Shown: positions 53,270-62,362 of the stretch, piece by piece | Position numbering within the stretch: position 1 is the first letter of the stretch | Layout: each line of letters opens with the position of its first letter | Assembly: GCF_009728935.1 (NCBI RefSeq) | Contig: NZ_CP034235.1 | Location: 5,841,501-5,905,500, forward strand | Source of the DNA: Paenibacillus psychroresistens | GTDB lineage: Bacteria; Bacillota; Bacilli; Paenibacillales; NBRC-103111 | Direction of reading: 5' to 3' | DNA: 64,000 nucleotides | Translations under genes and position numbers: made by a program | The notes under the pieces: generated by a model | What the model was told of the DNA's origin: nothing | What the model saw: only the letters and a program-made list of their open reading frames with translations | Database searches by the model: none

Positions 53270-53694
53270 GATATGACACCTTTTTTAAGAATAATATTAG
53301 CGTAAAGTGCAGCCTCGCTAGTAGAGATAACGGCATAAGCTTTCTTAGTCCGTTCATAGAACTCAAAACGCTCTACCTCTTCAATAGGATCGGCTGCAGT
53401 AAAATGCTTAGCTATCGTGTACCGATATTGATCCCAAATCGGGGTTTCTACTGGATCTCCAGGGGTTACTGCCATTAAAGCTACAGGGTGATCTACATAT
53501 GTATCTAGAGGGAATAACGGCAAAATCGCTTCAAGCAATTCAGGTACATTAAGGCCGTCACAGCGTACTAATCTTTGGGCATGGCTTGCAGCAGGGAAGT
53601 TTCCATCTGCAATTACGATTTCATCCGAATGCCCCATCTCCATCAAAATCTTAATTAATTCAGGTGAAATTAGCTTGGATATTCCTTTTAACAT
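53266..53694 (-). CDS. fucU: L-fucose mutarotase (RbsD/FucU family)
   Basis: 142 residues from the ATG ending at 53694; a TTG two codons upstream has comparable spacing to GAGGAAG. The family marks are ISPELIKILMEMGHSDEIVIADGNFPA (catalytic histidine in GHSD) and the C-terminal ANIILKKGV. It interconverts alpha and beta anomers, best known for L-fucose. Here it heads a KDG kinase/KDPG aldolase operon, so the real sugar may differ. Confidence 0.85.
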   Translation of the reverse strand: MLKGISKLISPELIKILMEMGHSDEIVIADGNFPAASHAQRLVRCDGLNVPELLEAILPLFPLDTYVDHPVALMAVTPGDPVETPIWDQYRYTIAKHFTAADPIEEVERFEFYERTKKAYAVISTSEAALYANIILKKGVIS

Positions 53695-53779
53695 AATCAA
53701 CCAGCTTCCTCTCTATTGAAAAAATAGTTAAAACACTTTTCTTATCATACCACTTTTTAGGTTATTGAAAAAAGCTTTA

Positions 53780-53818
53780 GGAGAAAATAAACAGCCCAAT
53801 CAGGTTATGACTGAGCTG
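53780..53818 (-). terminator. Rho-independent terminator of the GH95 gene
   Basis: The minus-strand arms CAGCTCAGTC and GATTGGGCTG (two G-U pairs) are followed by a U-rich stretch, 14 bases after the GH95 stop. Confidence 0.65.
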
Positions 53819-53831
53819 CTTAAAGATCGTC

Positions 53832-56189
53832 TTATACTTGAAGCAAATAAAGGCCGCCCTCGACGGTATCAAAACTAATTAAGCCTTGTTCTAACGCATC
53901 CGTCGGAATGATTTCACCGTTCAAGAGTACGCTTATTGGAGCAGCTGAACGAACTATACATTTGCCGCCTGCATGTGAAATGATCTGAGCCTGCGTTAAT
54001 ACAGCGTCCTTCCAGTTTAGATTTATTTCAAACGCACCACGTGCACGCAATCCTTTAATCAAGCCTGTCGACCATGCATCTGGCAGTGACGGCAGCAAAT
54101 CAATAAAGCCTTGGTGTGATTGCAGCAGCATCTCAGCAATTCCTGCAGTAGCTGCGAAATTTCCATCGATCTGGAATGGTGGATGTGCATCAAACAGATT
54201 CGGATACACCCCGCCTTTATGATAGTTTTCCGGCTCATTCTCTCTCACTAATTGCAATAAATTGTTTATTAAGAGGAGTGCCCGATTGCCGTCCCCGAAG
54301 CGAGCCCATAAGCTTACTTTCCAGCCAAGACTCCATCCGGTTCCGCCATCGCCGCGTCTTTCCAGCGATGCTCTAGCAGCATCGAACAGCTCTGGCGTCT
54401 GCAGCTTCGTCAATTGACGGCCTGGGAATACGCCGAATAGATGGGAAACGTGACGATGATAGATATCCTCATCCTCGAAATCCTCCGACCATTCTTGAAG
54501 CTGCCCGTATTTACCAATTTGCATCGGGAATAGACTAGCGCGTGCATCGGTCAGCTGTCTGCGTAACTCTTGATCAAGGTCCAGAATTTCCGTTGCTTCT
54601 ATAGTATTCGTGAATAGGTCCCAGAGAATCGCCAAATCCATCGTTGAGGCAATACTAACTCCTGTTACCACATTACCGTCACCTGATCTGAATTTATGCT
54701 CTGGCGAAGTGGATGGCGCAGTAATTAATCTGCCTTTGGCATCCTCATACAACCAATCCAAACCAAAGAGTGCAGAATCCCGCATAATGGGATAGGCTTT
54801 CTCCCGTAAAAAGGCTTCGTTCTTCCCGAAAGCATAATGCTCCCAGACATGCTGAGTTACCCACGGTCCACCCATTGGCCAGAGCGCCCAGGTCGGATCA
54901 CCATCGCCAAAATTACCGACAGGAGCAGTTTGGCCCCATAAATCCGTATTATGGTGGGCCGTCCATCCGCGTGCTCCATAATTTATTCTAGCTGTCTCTT
55001 TACCATTAACAGATAACTTTTCAATTAAATCGAGAAATGGCTCATGGCATTCAGCAAGACCACATGTTTCCGCAGGCCAATAGTTCATTTCGGTATTGAT
55101 GTTTATCGTATAATTACTGCTCCAAGGCGCTCGCGTTTCTTTATTCCAAATTCCTTGCAAATTTGCTGCTTGCGTTCCTGGACGTGAGCTTGCGATCATC
55201 AGGTAACGACCGTAGTCGAAAAGCAGCTTTACGAGTCCTGGATCATTGGCACCATGCTCTGCAATCCAGCGATCTGTTGACAAATCCACAGGCACCTTAT
55301 CGTCACTAGCCAACTGTAAATCTACTCGATCGAAAAGAGCACGATAGTCCGTGATATGGCGAGCACGAAGCTCAGCATAGGTATTGCCCATTGCTCTGAT
55401 TAAAGTCTCATTCAGCTTGGTTGCAGGATCTTGTTGATCGTAAAAGCTTGTTGCAGCGCTAAAAAACAGAGTTGCACTTGTTGCTCCAATAATGTGCAAT
55501 CCATTCTGATCAAGCTGCAAGCTTCCATTCTCAAGTGTAGCCCCTAAACGTCCTTCAAAGCGAATTGCTTTCGTTGTTTCTGGGTCACCATATACAATCG
55601 GATTATCAGTTGAAAAATAGCTGGGATCTACATTCTCAGGTGCAAAGCCATTAAGGACCAAAAAGTCCCCTTCTTGGGCAGTTTGATAACGAAGCGGGCT
55701 ATCCAATTTAGCATGAAAGCTCAGCATCCCCGGTTTATTCGCCGTTAAACGGATGACAATAACCTGGTCAGGTTGTGAAGCTAGTACTTCGCGAGTGTAG
55801 GTTACTTCCCCTATCTTATAGCTAACTGAAGCTAAAGCATTTCCTATATGCAGCTCCCTGCTGTAGGAACTAAATATATTACCATGATCAAATCGAAGAT
55901 GAAGATCGCCTAATGGCAAATAGGATTGACCATAAGGCCCCATCATTTCCCTCGCTAGATTCTCTGCTTCTGCAAACTTTCCCTTACCAAGCAGACTGCG
56001 AACCTCAGGCAGCACTTCCAATGCTCGAGGATTATTCCATTCCTTCGGTGGACCGGACCACAAAGTATCTTCATTGAGCTGAAGATGTTCGTTCTCCACT
56101 CCTCCAAAAACCATGGCTCCAAGGCGGCCGTTCCCTATAGGGAGCGCTTCCGTCCATTCATTAGCTGGTGCTTTATATTGAAGCTTCAT
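53832..56189 (-). CDS. GH95 family glycoside hydrolase (alpha-L-fucosidase type)
   Basis: 785 residues, full length, no signal peptide, so cytoplasmic. The N-terminal beta domain starts EWTEALPIGNGRLGAMVFGG. The catalytic alpha/alpha barrel shows INTEMNYWPAETCGLAECHEPF, the acid in STSPEHKF and the aspartate of PPFQIDGNF, all as in known GH95 enzymes. Family members act on alpha-1,2-L-fucosides or alpha-L-galactosides. A good sigma-A-like promoter lies upstream. It points, with FucU, to a fucose-like branch. Confidence 0.92.
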   Translation of the reverse strand: MKLQYKAPANEWTEALPIGNGRLGAMVFGGVENEHLQLNEDTLWSGPPKEWNNPRALEVLPEVRSLLGKGKFAEAENLAREMMGPYGQSYLPLGDLHLRFDHGNIFSSYSRELHIGNALASVSYKIGEVTYTREVLASQPDQVIVIRLTANKPGMLSFHAKLDSPLRYQTAQEGDFLVLNGFAPENVDPSYFSTDNPIVYGDPETTKAIRFEGRLGATLENGSLQLDQNGLHIIGATSATLFFSAATSFYDQQDPATKLNETLIRAMGNTYAELRARHITDYRALFDRVDLQLASDDKVPVDLSTDRWIAEHGANDPGLVKLLFDYGRYLMIASSRPGTQAANLQGIWNKETRAPWSSNYTININTEMNYWPAETCGLAECHEPFLDLIEKLSVNGKETARINYGARGWTAHHNTDLWGQTAPVGNFGDGDPTWALWPMGGPWVTQHVWEHYAFGKNEAFLREKAYPIMRDSALFGLDWLYEDAKGRLITAPSTSPEHKFRSGDGNVVTGVSIASTMDLAILWDLFTNTIEATEILDLDQELRRQLTDARASLFPMQIGKYGQLQEWSEDFEDEDIYHRHVSHLFGVFPGRQLTKLQTPELFDAARASLERRGDGGTGWSLGWKVSLWARFGDGNRALLLINNLLQLVRENEPENYHKGGVYPNLFDAHPPFQIDGNFAATAGIAEMLLQSHQGFIDLLPSLPDAWSTGLIKGLRARGAFEINLNWKDAVLTQAQIISHAGGKCIVRSAAPISVLLNGEIIPTDALEQGLISFDTVEGGLYLLQV

Positions 56190-56240
56190 CGTAAATTATC
56201 CCCCTAATTAAATATATTAAACTCTACCTAGACTAACCTG

Positions 56241-56288
56241 GCTAACAAACACAAGTTTTATTATGCATGTTTTTGTTAGACCATTCAA
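56241..56288 (-). promoter_or_regulatory. GH95 promoter with flanking inverted repeat
   Basis: On the minus strand TTGAAT (plus 56283-56288) and CATAAT (56260-56265) are 17 bp apart. GCTAACAAAC and TTTTGTTAGA flank the -10 as an inverted repeat (core CTAACAAA/TTTGTTAG), a possible operator. The rest of the 305-bp gap to the divergent DUF2961 gene shows a TATAAT at 56459-56464 for that gene but no clear -35. Confidence 0.55.
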
Positions 56289-56494
56289 TATCATTGGCTA
56301 GCACAAAATTAAGAATTATAAGGTCAAAACTAATATGCTACATTGGGATGCCAAAACACCTTTTACAGATTTAAATGCACGGCTGAATTCCTAAATATAG
56401 AGCAATAAGTGTTAAAAACTTAACAGTTTTGACTAAATCTATCTGTAAGGACATTCGCTATAATAGAGACAAATTTGAATAAGGAGCTAAGAAA

Positions 56495-57607
56495 ATGCTG
56501 AATGACATTTGCCGGATCCAACCAGGAATAAAAACCAAACGAATATCCAGTTATGATCGAACTGGGAGAAATGCTGATTATATTACCATTGGGATTGGGG
56601 AAACCGCTGATATTGCTGTTATGGAGGGTGCCGGTATTGTTAAGCATATCTGGATTACGATTAGCTGTGAGGATACATTCATTCGACGCAACGCCATTAT
56701 TCGCATGTACTGGGATGGTGAAGAGCATCCAAGTGTGGAATCTCCGATTGGCGATTTTTTTGGACAAGGCTGGGGTGAAGAATATAGCTTCATCTCACTT
56801 CCGCTTGCAGCAGCCCCTCTAAAGGGTAAAGCATTGAATAGTTATTTTGCGATGCCTTATGGAAATGGCGCGAGAATTACGATAGAAAACCAATCCTCTG
56901 AGGCACCTATAAGATGCTTTTATTATTATGTTGATTACGAAGTCCATCCGGAAATGCCTGCATCGATGGGGCGGTTCCACGCTTCATGGAGACGTGAACT
57001 TACTGGTGTACATCCAGAATCCGGAGAAAACGAGTGGGGGACTATATCACCGCAGGAGCCAAATCCAAGCGTTGAGCACAACTATGTGTTCGCCGATATC
57101 GTTGGAACTGGACATTTTGTTGGCATCAACTATTATGTCGATAGTCCTGGACCCATGTGGTATGGAGAGGGAGACGACATGTGGCTGATAGATGGCGAGG
57201 ATTGGCCAGGTTCTCTGCATGGCACTGGAACCGAAGATTTCTTTAACAGCTCCTGGTGTCCCAACGAGCTCTATGCTCACCCATTTTTCGGTTATGCTCG
57301 AGTACCAGATAAATTAGGCTGGATGGGCCGTACCCATTGTTATCGTTTCTTTCTGCAAGATCCGGTCTATTTTGATAAATCGCTGCATGCCAGTATTGAA
57401 CACGGCCACGATAACAGTCTGGCATTGGATTTATCTACGGTTGCCTATTGGTATCAAACTGAACCTCACCAGCCTTATCCAGAGCTGCCAGCCAAAGAGC
57501 AACGCAGCAATATGCCAGAAATCGGTGTTGCAGATGTCCATAAATGGCGGCATGAATGGCGCAAAGCCAGAGGCAATAGTGGGACACTTTGGGGCAACGA
57601 AGAATAA
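56495..57607 (+). CDS. DUF2961 (GH172-type) glycoside hydrolase
   Basis: 370 residues, no signal peptide. The family signature is visible throughout: GAGIVKHIWITI, IRMYWDGEEHPSVESPIGDFFG, YFAMPYGNGARITIENQS, GEGDDMWLIDGEDWPGSLHGTGTEDFFNSSW and ASIEHGHDNSLALDLSTVAYWYQ. GH172 enzymes act on furanosides such as difructose anhydrides and arabinofuranans with paired glutamates. AAGGAG precedes the start. It is divergent from GH95. Confidence 0.88.
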   Translation: MLNDICRIQPGIKTKRISSYDRTGRNADYITIGIGETADIAVMEGAGIVKHIWITISCEDTFIRRNAIIRMYWDGEEHPSVESPIGDFFGQGWGEEYSFISLPLAAAPLKGKALNSYFAMPYGNGARITIENQSSEAPIRCFYYYVDYEVHPEMPASMGRFHASWRRELTGVHPESGENEWGTISPQEPNPSVEHNYVFADIVGTGHFVGINYYVDSPGPMWYGEGDDMWLIDGEDWPGSLHGTGTEDFFNSSWCPNELYAHPFFGYARVPDKLGWMGRTHCYRFFLQDPVYFDKSLHASIEHGHDNSLALDLSTVAYWYQTEPHQPYPELPAKEQRSNMPEIGVADVHKWRHEWRKARGNSGTLWGNEE

Positions 57608-57632
57608 AGTAGTAATAAAATAATTTTAACGC

Positions 57633-57678
57633 AAAAAGAAACGTAGATGCCCATTTGGACATCTACGTTTCTTTTTTT
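57633..57678. terminator. Bidirectional rho-independent terminator
   Basis: The perfect 15-bp arms AAAGAAACGTAGATG and CATCTACGTTTCTTT have A- and T-runs outside, between the convergent DUF2961 and isomerase-like genes. Confidence 0.92.
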
Positions 57679-59179
57679 ATAATGTCACATGCGCACAGTT
57701 CAACAGCTCTCCAACCTTTTGAAATAGTGATGCGTTGTGACCAATCGAGATGGCGCAATGATGAGTTGGGGCTTCAGCAAACCACATCTCCATATAATCA
57801 TCCGGATGTTTGTTGAATCGAACCGGTGTCTGCGTATTGCCAATTCTCATTATGGGTCCATCCGTAGACTCTCCTTCGCTAATGATCAGCTTTAGCTTGC
57901 CTTCAAACGTTTGGGTTACATTCAACGTTGTGATCGGCCCTCTTTTTACCTTGGCTTCTACGGAAATTCCTGTTCCCTGTTTACCATGATATAAACCCAT
58001 TCCGCGTAGGATCGGCTTTCCTTCTGAGATCGCAGTGTGGAAGGGTCCATCATGCCCTAGCAGGATAGTCTCATCCTCATAATCAACTACAACAATCTCC
58101 GAAAAGCTGCCCCCTGTTCCAAGAATATCGCATATTTTCATCGCTAAAGCCGTTTTCAGATCACCTTCACCTGAGCAAGGAATACCTCTAGCCGTTAAAA
58201 GCGAATGTCCCAGAATAAACCCTGCTTGCAATTGCTCATATTCACTTCCAGGAGCTCCATGATAATAATAGGTCAAGGCATCTAAATCAAATTTGCGCAC
58301 CATTTTCTCCTGAGCGACCGCAATTTTCGCTGACCATTGCAGCTGCTCATCCGTTGGTTTCTTAGCAATTGGATCGGAGGATGCTTGATCACTAATTTCA
58401 AACATAGCTCCAACTTCGGCTAGCTTAGCCTCGACTTCATCAGGAGTCACCGACTTCAGCAAGTCATGGACATCGCACATTTCAAGTACTTCAACATGAA
58501 TGCCCATCTGAGCTTGAATCATCGTGAAATCACTGTACATATCAAGCATGCCACTATAAGTGTTACCCAAAAAGCCAAATCGGCTATGCTGAAGTGTCCG
58601 AACAACTCCGGCTGCGCGAATCCATTCTTCAATTGATTTCCACGCTCGTTTGGCTTCTTTTCGATCTGCCGTAATTTCGTTTGTTAATGAAATTGCAGGA
58701 GTATAGCTCAAACCAAGCAAACCATTGATCACCCGAAAAACAATTCCTGCCCGTTGAAAGGCATTAGATATCTCGGGTACTGGGCAAGCACCGCAATGAG
58801 CCAGCCACTCCCCTGTAGTCGTTTGTTCGTAGTTCATTCGATTCGTAGGCTGCATATTGAGAATAATCACTGGCTTCTTACAAATTTGATGAACAGGCAG
58901 AACATTAGAGCTAGTCGAGTAAGTGGCTGAATGACAAAAGATGATATCGACATTCCTTTCATTAAACCACTCACCAGCTTTTCTGCCTGCTGCTTCTGAG
59001 TCGACAATTCCGTAATTATATATTTCTCCAAAAGCACTCATTTTCTGTTCAATAAATTGGCCGTATTCGGTTAATCGTTCCTGTAATCCTGGAAATTGCG
59101 GCCAATAAGCCTGCAAACCAATCGAATAAAAACCTACTCTAGCCTTTTTCGTGTCTTTTATCGGACTAAGTGCATTCAT
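57677..59179 (-). CDS. L-fucose/L-arabinose isomerase-like protein
   Basis: 500 residues, no signal peptide. The N-terminal ARVGFYSIGLQAYWPQFPGL and the C-terminal SGEGDLKTALAMKICD and APTHHCAISIG segments match the arabinose/fucose isomerase fold, including probable metal-binding acid and histidines. Aldose-ketose isomerase activity is likely; the exact sugar is not set. It is divergent from an AraC regulator across a short region holding a perfect 16-bp palindrome. Confidence 0.8.
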   Translation of the reverse strand: MNALSPIKDTKKARVGFYSIGLQAYWPQFPGLQERLTEYGQFIEQKMSAFGEIYNYGIVDSEAAGRKAGEWFNERNVDIIFCHSATYSTSSNVLPVHQICKKPVIILNMQPTNRMNYEQTTTGEWLAHCGACPVPEISNAFQRAGIVFRVINGLLGLSYTPAISLTNEITADRKEAKRAWKSIEEWIRAAGVVRTLQHSRFGFLGNTYSGMLDMYSDFTMIQAQMGIHVEVLEMCDVHDLLKSVTPDEVEAKLAEVGAMFEISDQASSDPIAKKPTDEQLQWSAKIAVAQEKMVRKFDLDALTYYYHGAPGSEYEQLQAGFILGHSLLTARGIPCSGEGDLKTALAMKICDILGTGGSFSEIVVVDYEDETILLGHDGPFHTAISEGKPILRGMGLYHGKQGTGISVEAKVKRGPITTLNVTQTFEGKLKLIISEGESTDGPIMRIGNTQTPVRFNKHPDDYMEMWFAEAPTHHCAISIGHNASLFQKVGELLNCAHVTL

Positions 59180-59215
59180 ATATTCGCTCCCTCAAATGAA
59201 TAAATAATCAAATCA

Positions 59216-59231
59216 TGTTACAATTGTAACA
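59216..59231. promoter_or_regulatory. Perfect 16-bp palindrome in a divergent promoter region
   Basis: TGTTACAATTGTAACA is fully self-complementary and lies 36 bases upstream of the isomerase-like start and 66 before the AraC start. TACAAT inside it could be a -10 on either strand, so bound protein could shut both genes. AraC-type proteins usually bind direct repeats, so another regulator is possible. Confidence 0.5.
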
Positions 59232-59297
59232 GCTACTATTTCTACTTTCATCCAAGAATAGTGTCAATAAATAATAGTATCTTGCTGAGGTGAAAAC

Positions 59298-60182
59298 ATG
59301 AACAAAGATTTCTATTTAAGGGCTGCTCGTGATTGGACAGATGACTCATACGACATTATGGTCACACCAAGCCTTACCGCAAAAGCTAATCTTCATTATG
59401 TGCAAGAGATCGGGCATTATCGTTGCCTTGCCTCTTATTTTACAGAGCGAGCAAATTTAGCTTCTTATTTAATTGTGTATACCATTTCCGGAAAAGGATA
59501 CCTGCAATATAACGAGAAGCGTCATACTCTCCAGCAAGGACAAGTTTTTTTTATATCCTGTATGGATTATCAATACTATGAAACGGACTCAGATGAGCTC
59601 TGGGAGCTGCTGTGGGTGCATTTTGACGGAGGTTCCAGCAGAGCTTTCTATGAGCAGTTTCATCTTGCTAGAGACCCAATCCTTACATTGAACGCACATT
59701 CACCAGTACCCACACTTATAAATGAGCTGCTCGAGCTCCAAATCCACCAAGATGCACGAACCGAGCTGCTAAGCTCGCAAGCCATTGTTCAAATACTAAC
59801 CGACCTATTGCTGCATACTTTAAATAGGAATCAAGAGTCGCAAACTCGATTTTTACCGGACTCTATTCTCCAGACCCAGCTCTTCCTTAAAGATCAACTG
59901 CATGAGAAAATATCTTTAGATCGACTGTCTGCTCAATTTTCAATCAGTAAATTTCACTTAGCCCGTGAATTCAAAAAATATACGGGTCTAACTCCCAACG
60001 AATATTTAATCAATCTCCGTATTAACAAAGCCAAAGAGCTGCTCAAATACTCGGAAATACCTGTGCAAGAAATTGCCAGCAAGGTTGGTTTTGACAATGT
60101 CAGCCATTTCATTAATCAATTTAAAAAACAAGAAAACGCTACCCCACTAAGCTTTCGCAAAGTGTGGCAGCGTCCCAAATGA
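59298..60182 (+). CDS. AraC-family transcriptional regulator
   Basis: 294 residues, ATG preceded by GAGGTG. An N-terminal AraC-arm cupin (TISGKGYLQYNEKRHTLQQGQVFFISCMDYQYYET, then WELLWVHFDG) and a C-terminal double helix-turn-helix (FSISKFHLAREFKKYTGLTPNEYLINLRINKAKELL and NVSHFINQFKKQENATPLSFRK). It likely controls the divergent isomerase gene. It is convergent with GH9, 5 bp between stops. Confidence 0.9.
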   Translation: MNKDFYLRAARDWTDDSYDIMVTPSLTAKANLHYVQEIGHYRCLASYFTERANLASYLIVYTISGKGYLQYNEKRHTLQQGQVFFISCMDYQYYETDSDELWELLWVHFDGGSSRAFYEQFHLARDPILTLNAHSPVPTLINELLELQIHQDARTELLSSQAIVQILTDLLLHTLNRNQESQTRFLPDSILQTQLFLKDQLHEKISLDRLSAQFSISKFHLAREFKKYTGLTPNEYLINLRINKAKELLKYSEIPVQEIASKVGFDNVSHFINQFKKQENATPLSFRKVWQRPK

Positions 60183-60187
60183 TTGGC

Positions 60188-62038
60188 TTATTTACTAAAA
60201 TAAGCTAACACGAACAACACAGGAGCCGTATAATCAATCGCATATTCATTTGTCGCAAAAGAGTCTGATTTATCCACATACGTTTTCGCTGGTGGGATTG
60301 GGCTTTTAGCTTCCTTGATAATCAAATCTATTGTCGGATCGCCGCCATTCTTATTTGGTCCGCCTACAACCAGCCCAGGTATATAGGTTCCTGTGCTCGC
60401 AGCAATACGGTTATGCGGCATGAGCGGCATTTGAGTGCCTGCCCCCGTCATATAAGTATAACCCGTTGTATTTCGGCCAAACAGATAATGCACTTGATCC
60501 AACGCAGCGTTAACGTACTCTGGTTTAGGATTCATCGCATTAGCAAAAATCAGTACCTGCCCGCGTGAAACATCTTCCTTAGTCGAAGCCCACTGATAAT
60601 CCTCAGCTTGCAACGCTACTCGATAGCCATCTGTTTCAATTAGCTTCAATAAATCATCCGCATAACCTGTAACAGCCGCTTTCACATCCTCTTTCCTTTG
60701 GGGATCTCCCTGTTCACTTGTATAATAAGCCCAATCTCCAAGCATTATCGCATTGGACCAGGATACAGCAACCGGTTTCTTCACCAGCTGCTCCGCTAAA
60801 TCGGATTGGATATAGGAGTCAAAACGAGCATCACCTGTTGTTTTTAATAACTCCGCAGCTGCCCAATATCGCTCTTCTGTATCTGTTGTTTTTAAATAGG
60901 GTCCTGAACCTGCGTCCTGGCCCTCATCCTTGCGAAATTCCGGATCCGGATGCCTCTCCAGATAAGCTTGCGATTTTAAAGCGCTTTTTAATAGCTGATC
61001 TGCATAAGCAGGGTCGTATTCTTTAAAAATACGTGAGGCCATAGCCAAAGTAGCTGCATATTGTGCAGTCCCGTAAGTTGAAAGCCCATAAACATACCGA
61101 TCCTGTGTATCTGATTCAGGCAGCACAAAGCTCGTCCAAGCTGCACCTGAGACCTTTAGATAAATGGCTCCATCCTGCCGTTGCAGCTTCTGCATCCAAT
61201 CCAACTCAACCTTCACTTCAGCTAATAGATCAGGCAGCTTGCTGACCTCATCCTTTGCAATTAAATCTATTGGAATCGACATTTGACCAGCCGTAAATTT
61301 ATTGGGATTCATTTCGAAGGCAAGCAATAGCTGTGCTGAGCTGACTGCTGCTGTAGGTATATATTTCCCATAATCTCCAGCATCATACCAGCCGCCGCTT
61401 ACATCAAGTATGTCACCTTTTTTATGATAGCTGTCACTAAAGAACATCGTCGCTTTTGCATCTTGAGTATGAGAAGCCGCATGCTTAAGTCCCGTTATGG
61501 GGTCATCCATTGCAACTCCCGAACGCCCAAGTGTATACGAACGTGCTGCATTTAGTAAGGAACTGTTGTAGACATTATCGCCAATTGCAAACGGATAAGA
61601 ATCACCTGCACCCGCTACACGTAGAATATAAGTCCCAGGCTTATCAATTGTGGTGAAATCTGCACTTCGCACTGTATCTCCAGAGTTAACATCCTGGACT
61701 GGAGCGGATAGCTTACCAGTAAAAGCAGATTGCTTCGTGTTTACATCGAATACCTCGAATACATCTGTAGTTCCTTCTATTACCAACCCGATTTTGGGAG
61801 CTGTTGTCAGATAACCAACCTGATCTATGCGGATTTTTGAACCCGGCTCATTCAGATCTTTCACTATAGTTGGTTGAGGTTGAGGGGATGGTGTCACAAT
61901 TGCCGTGGTAGCTATTGGCGTCTGAATGGGTTTTGTAATCACTTCAACTGTTTCTTTTTTATTAAATATAATAATGCCTATACCAACTAATACAATCGCT
62001 GAGAATGCTATCAGACTAACTCGCTTATACTTGCTCAT
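60188..62038 (-). CDS. GH9 family glycoside hydrolase (cellulase-like), membrane-anchored
   Basis: 616 residues from the ATG ending at 62038 (GGAGG 9 bases ahead). An N-terminal membrane segment (about 8-26, no lipobox or clear cleavage site) precedes a Thr/Pro linker (about 35-60), an Ig-like CelD_N domain (KIRIDQVGYLTTAPKIGLV) and the GH9 barrel: SGGWYDAGDYGKYIP (catalytic base aspartates), MPHNRIA and the acid in TNEYAIDYTAPVLF. Endoglucanase or exo-glucosaminidase activities occur in this subgroup. It is probably anchored outside the cell. Confidence 0.88.
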   Translation of the reverse strand: MSKYKRVSLIAFSAIVLVGIGIIIFNKKETVEVITKPIQTPIATTAIVTPSPQPQPTIVKDLNEPGSKIRIDQVGYLTTAPKIGLVIEGTTDVFEVFDVNTKQSAFTGKLSAPVQDVNSGDTVRSADFTTIDKPGTYILRVAGAGDSYPFAIGDNVYNSSLLNAARSYTLGRSGVAMDDPITGLKHAASHTQDAKATMFFSDSYHKKGDILDVSGGWYDAGDYGKYIPTAAVSSAQLLLAFEMNPNKFTAGQMSIPIDLIAKDEVSKLPDLLAEVKVELDWMQKLQRQDGAIYLKVSGAAWTSFVLPESDTQDRYVYGLSTYGTAQYAATLAMASRIFKEYDPAYADQLLKSALKSQAYLERHPDPEFRKDEGQDAGSGPYLKTTDTEERYWAAAELLKTTGDARFDSYIQSDLAEQLVKKPVAVSWSNAIMLGDWAYYTSEQGDPQRKEDVKAAVTGYADDLLKLIETDGYRVALQAEDYQWASTKEDVSRGQVLIFANAMNPKPEYVNAALDQVHYLFGRNTTGYTYMTGAGTQMPLMPHNRIAASTGTYIPGLVVGGPNKNGGDPTIDLIIKEAKSPIPPAKTYVDKSDSFATNEYAIDYTAPVLFVLAYFSK

Positions 62039-62137
62039 GGATGAAAGCCTCCTCAAATATGACTCATCCTCTATTGTAAAGTTAATCGGACTAATCGTCC
62101 ATCCTTCCGTGTGTGTTAACTTATCTTCTTTTCTCTG

Positions 62138-62166
62138 TTGCTTTTATATCTTATTGATGATACAAT
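62138..62166 (+). promoter_or_regulatory. Promoter of tRNA-Lys
   Basis: TTGCTT and TACAAT are separated by 17 bp and end 16 bases before the tRNA. Confidence 0.65.
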
Positions 62167-62182
62167 ACTTTTTGTGTCTTAT

Positions 62183-62255
62183 GGATCTGTAGCTCAGCTG
62201 GTAGAGCAGTTGACTCTTAATCATCTGGTCGGGGGTTCGAGCCCCCCCGGATCCA
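62183..62255 (+). tRNA. tRNA-Lys (anticodon CTT)
   Basis: 73 bases fold into a full cloverleaf: acceptor GGATCTG/CGGATCC, D-arm GCTC/GAGC, anticodon loop CTCTTAA, T-arm GGGGG/CCCCC with loop TTCGAGC. The anticodon stem GTTGA/TCATC has one T-T mismatch. The CCA end is not encoded. It has its own promoter and terminator. Confidence 0.95.
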
Positions 62256-62273
62256 TACTCTTATATAACCTTC

Positions 62274-62301
62274 AAACCTCGCAGAGATGCGAGGTTTTTT
62301 A
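62274..62301 (+). terminator. Rho-independent terminator of tRNA-Lys
   Basis: AAACCTCGCA and TGCGAGGTTT, loop GAGA, then T-run; 18 bases after the tRNA. Confidence 0.92.
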
Positions 62302-62362
62302 TTTGTTTATGATTAGTTAGCTACCTTTTAGACCGCATTTCTATACATATGCTGGAAACATC

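Noticed and set aside
62183..62255. Integration site of a genomic island at tRNA-Lys
   Set aside because: No repeated tRNA 3' end or integrase occurs within the window.
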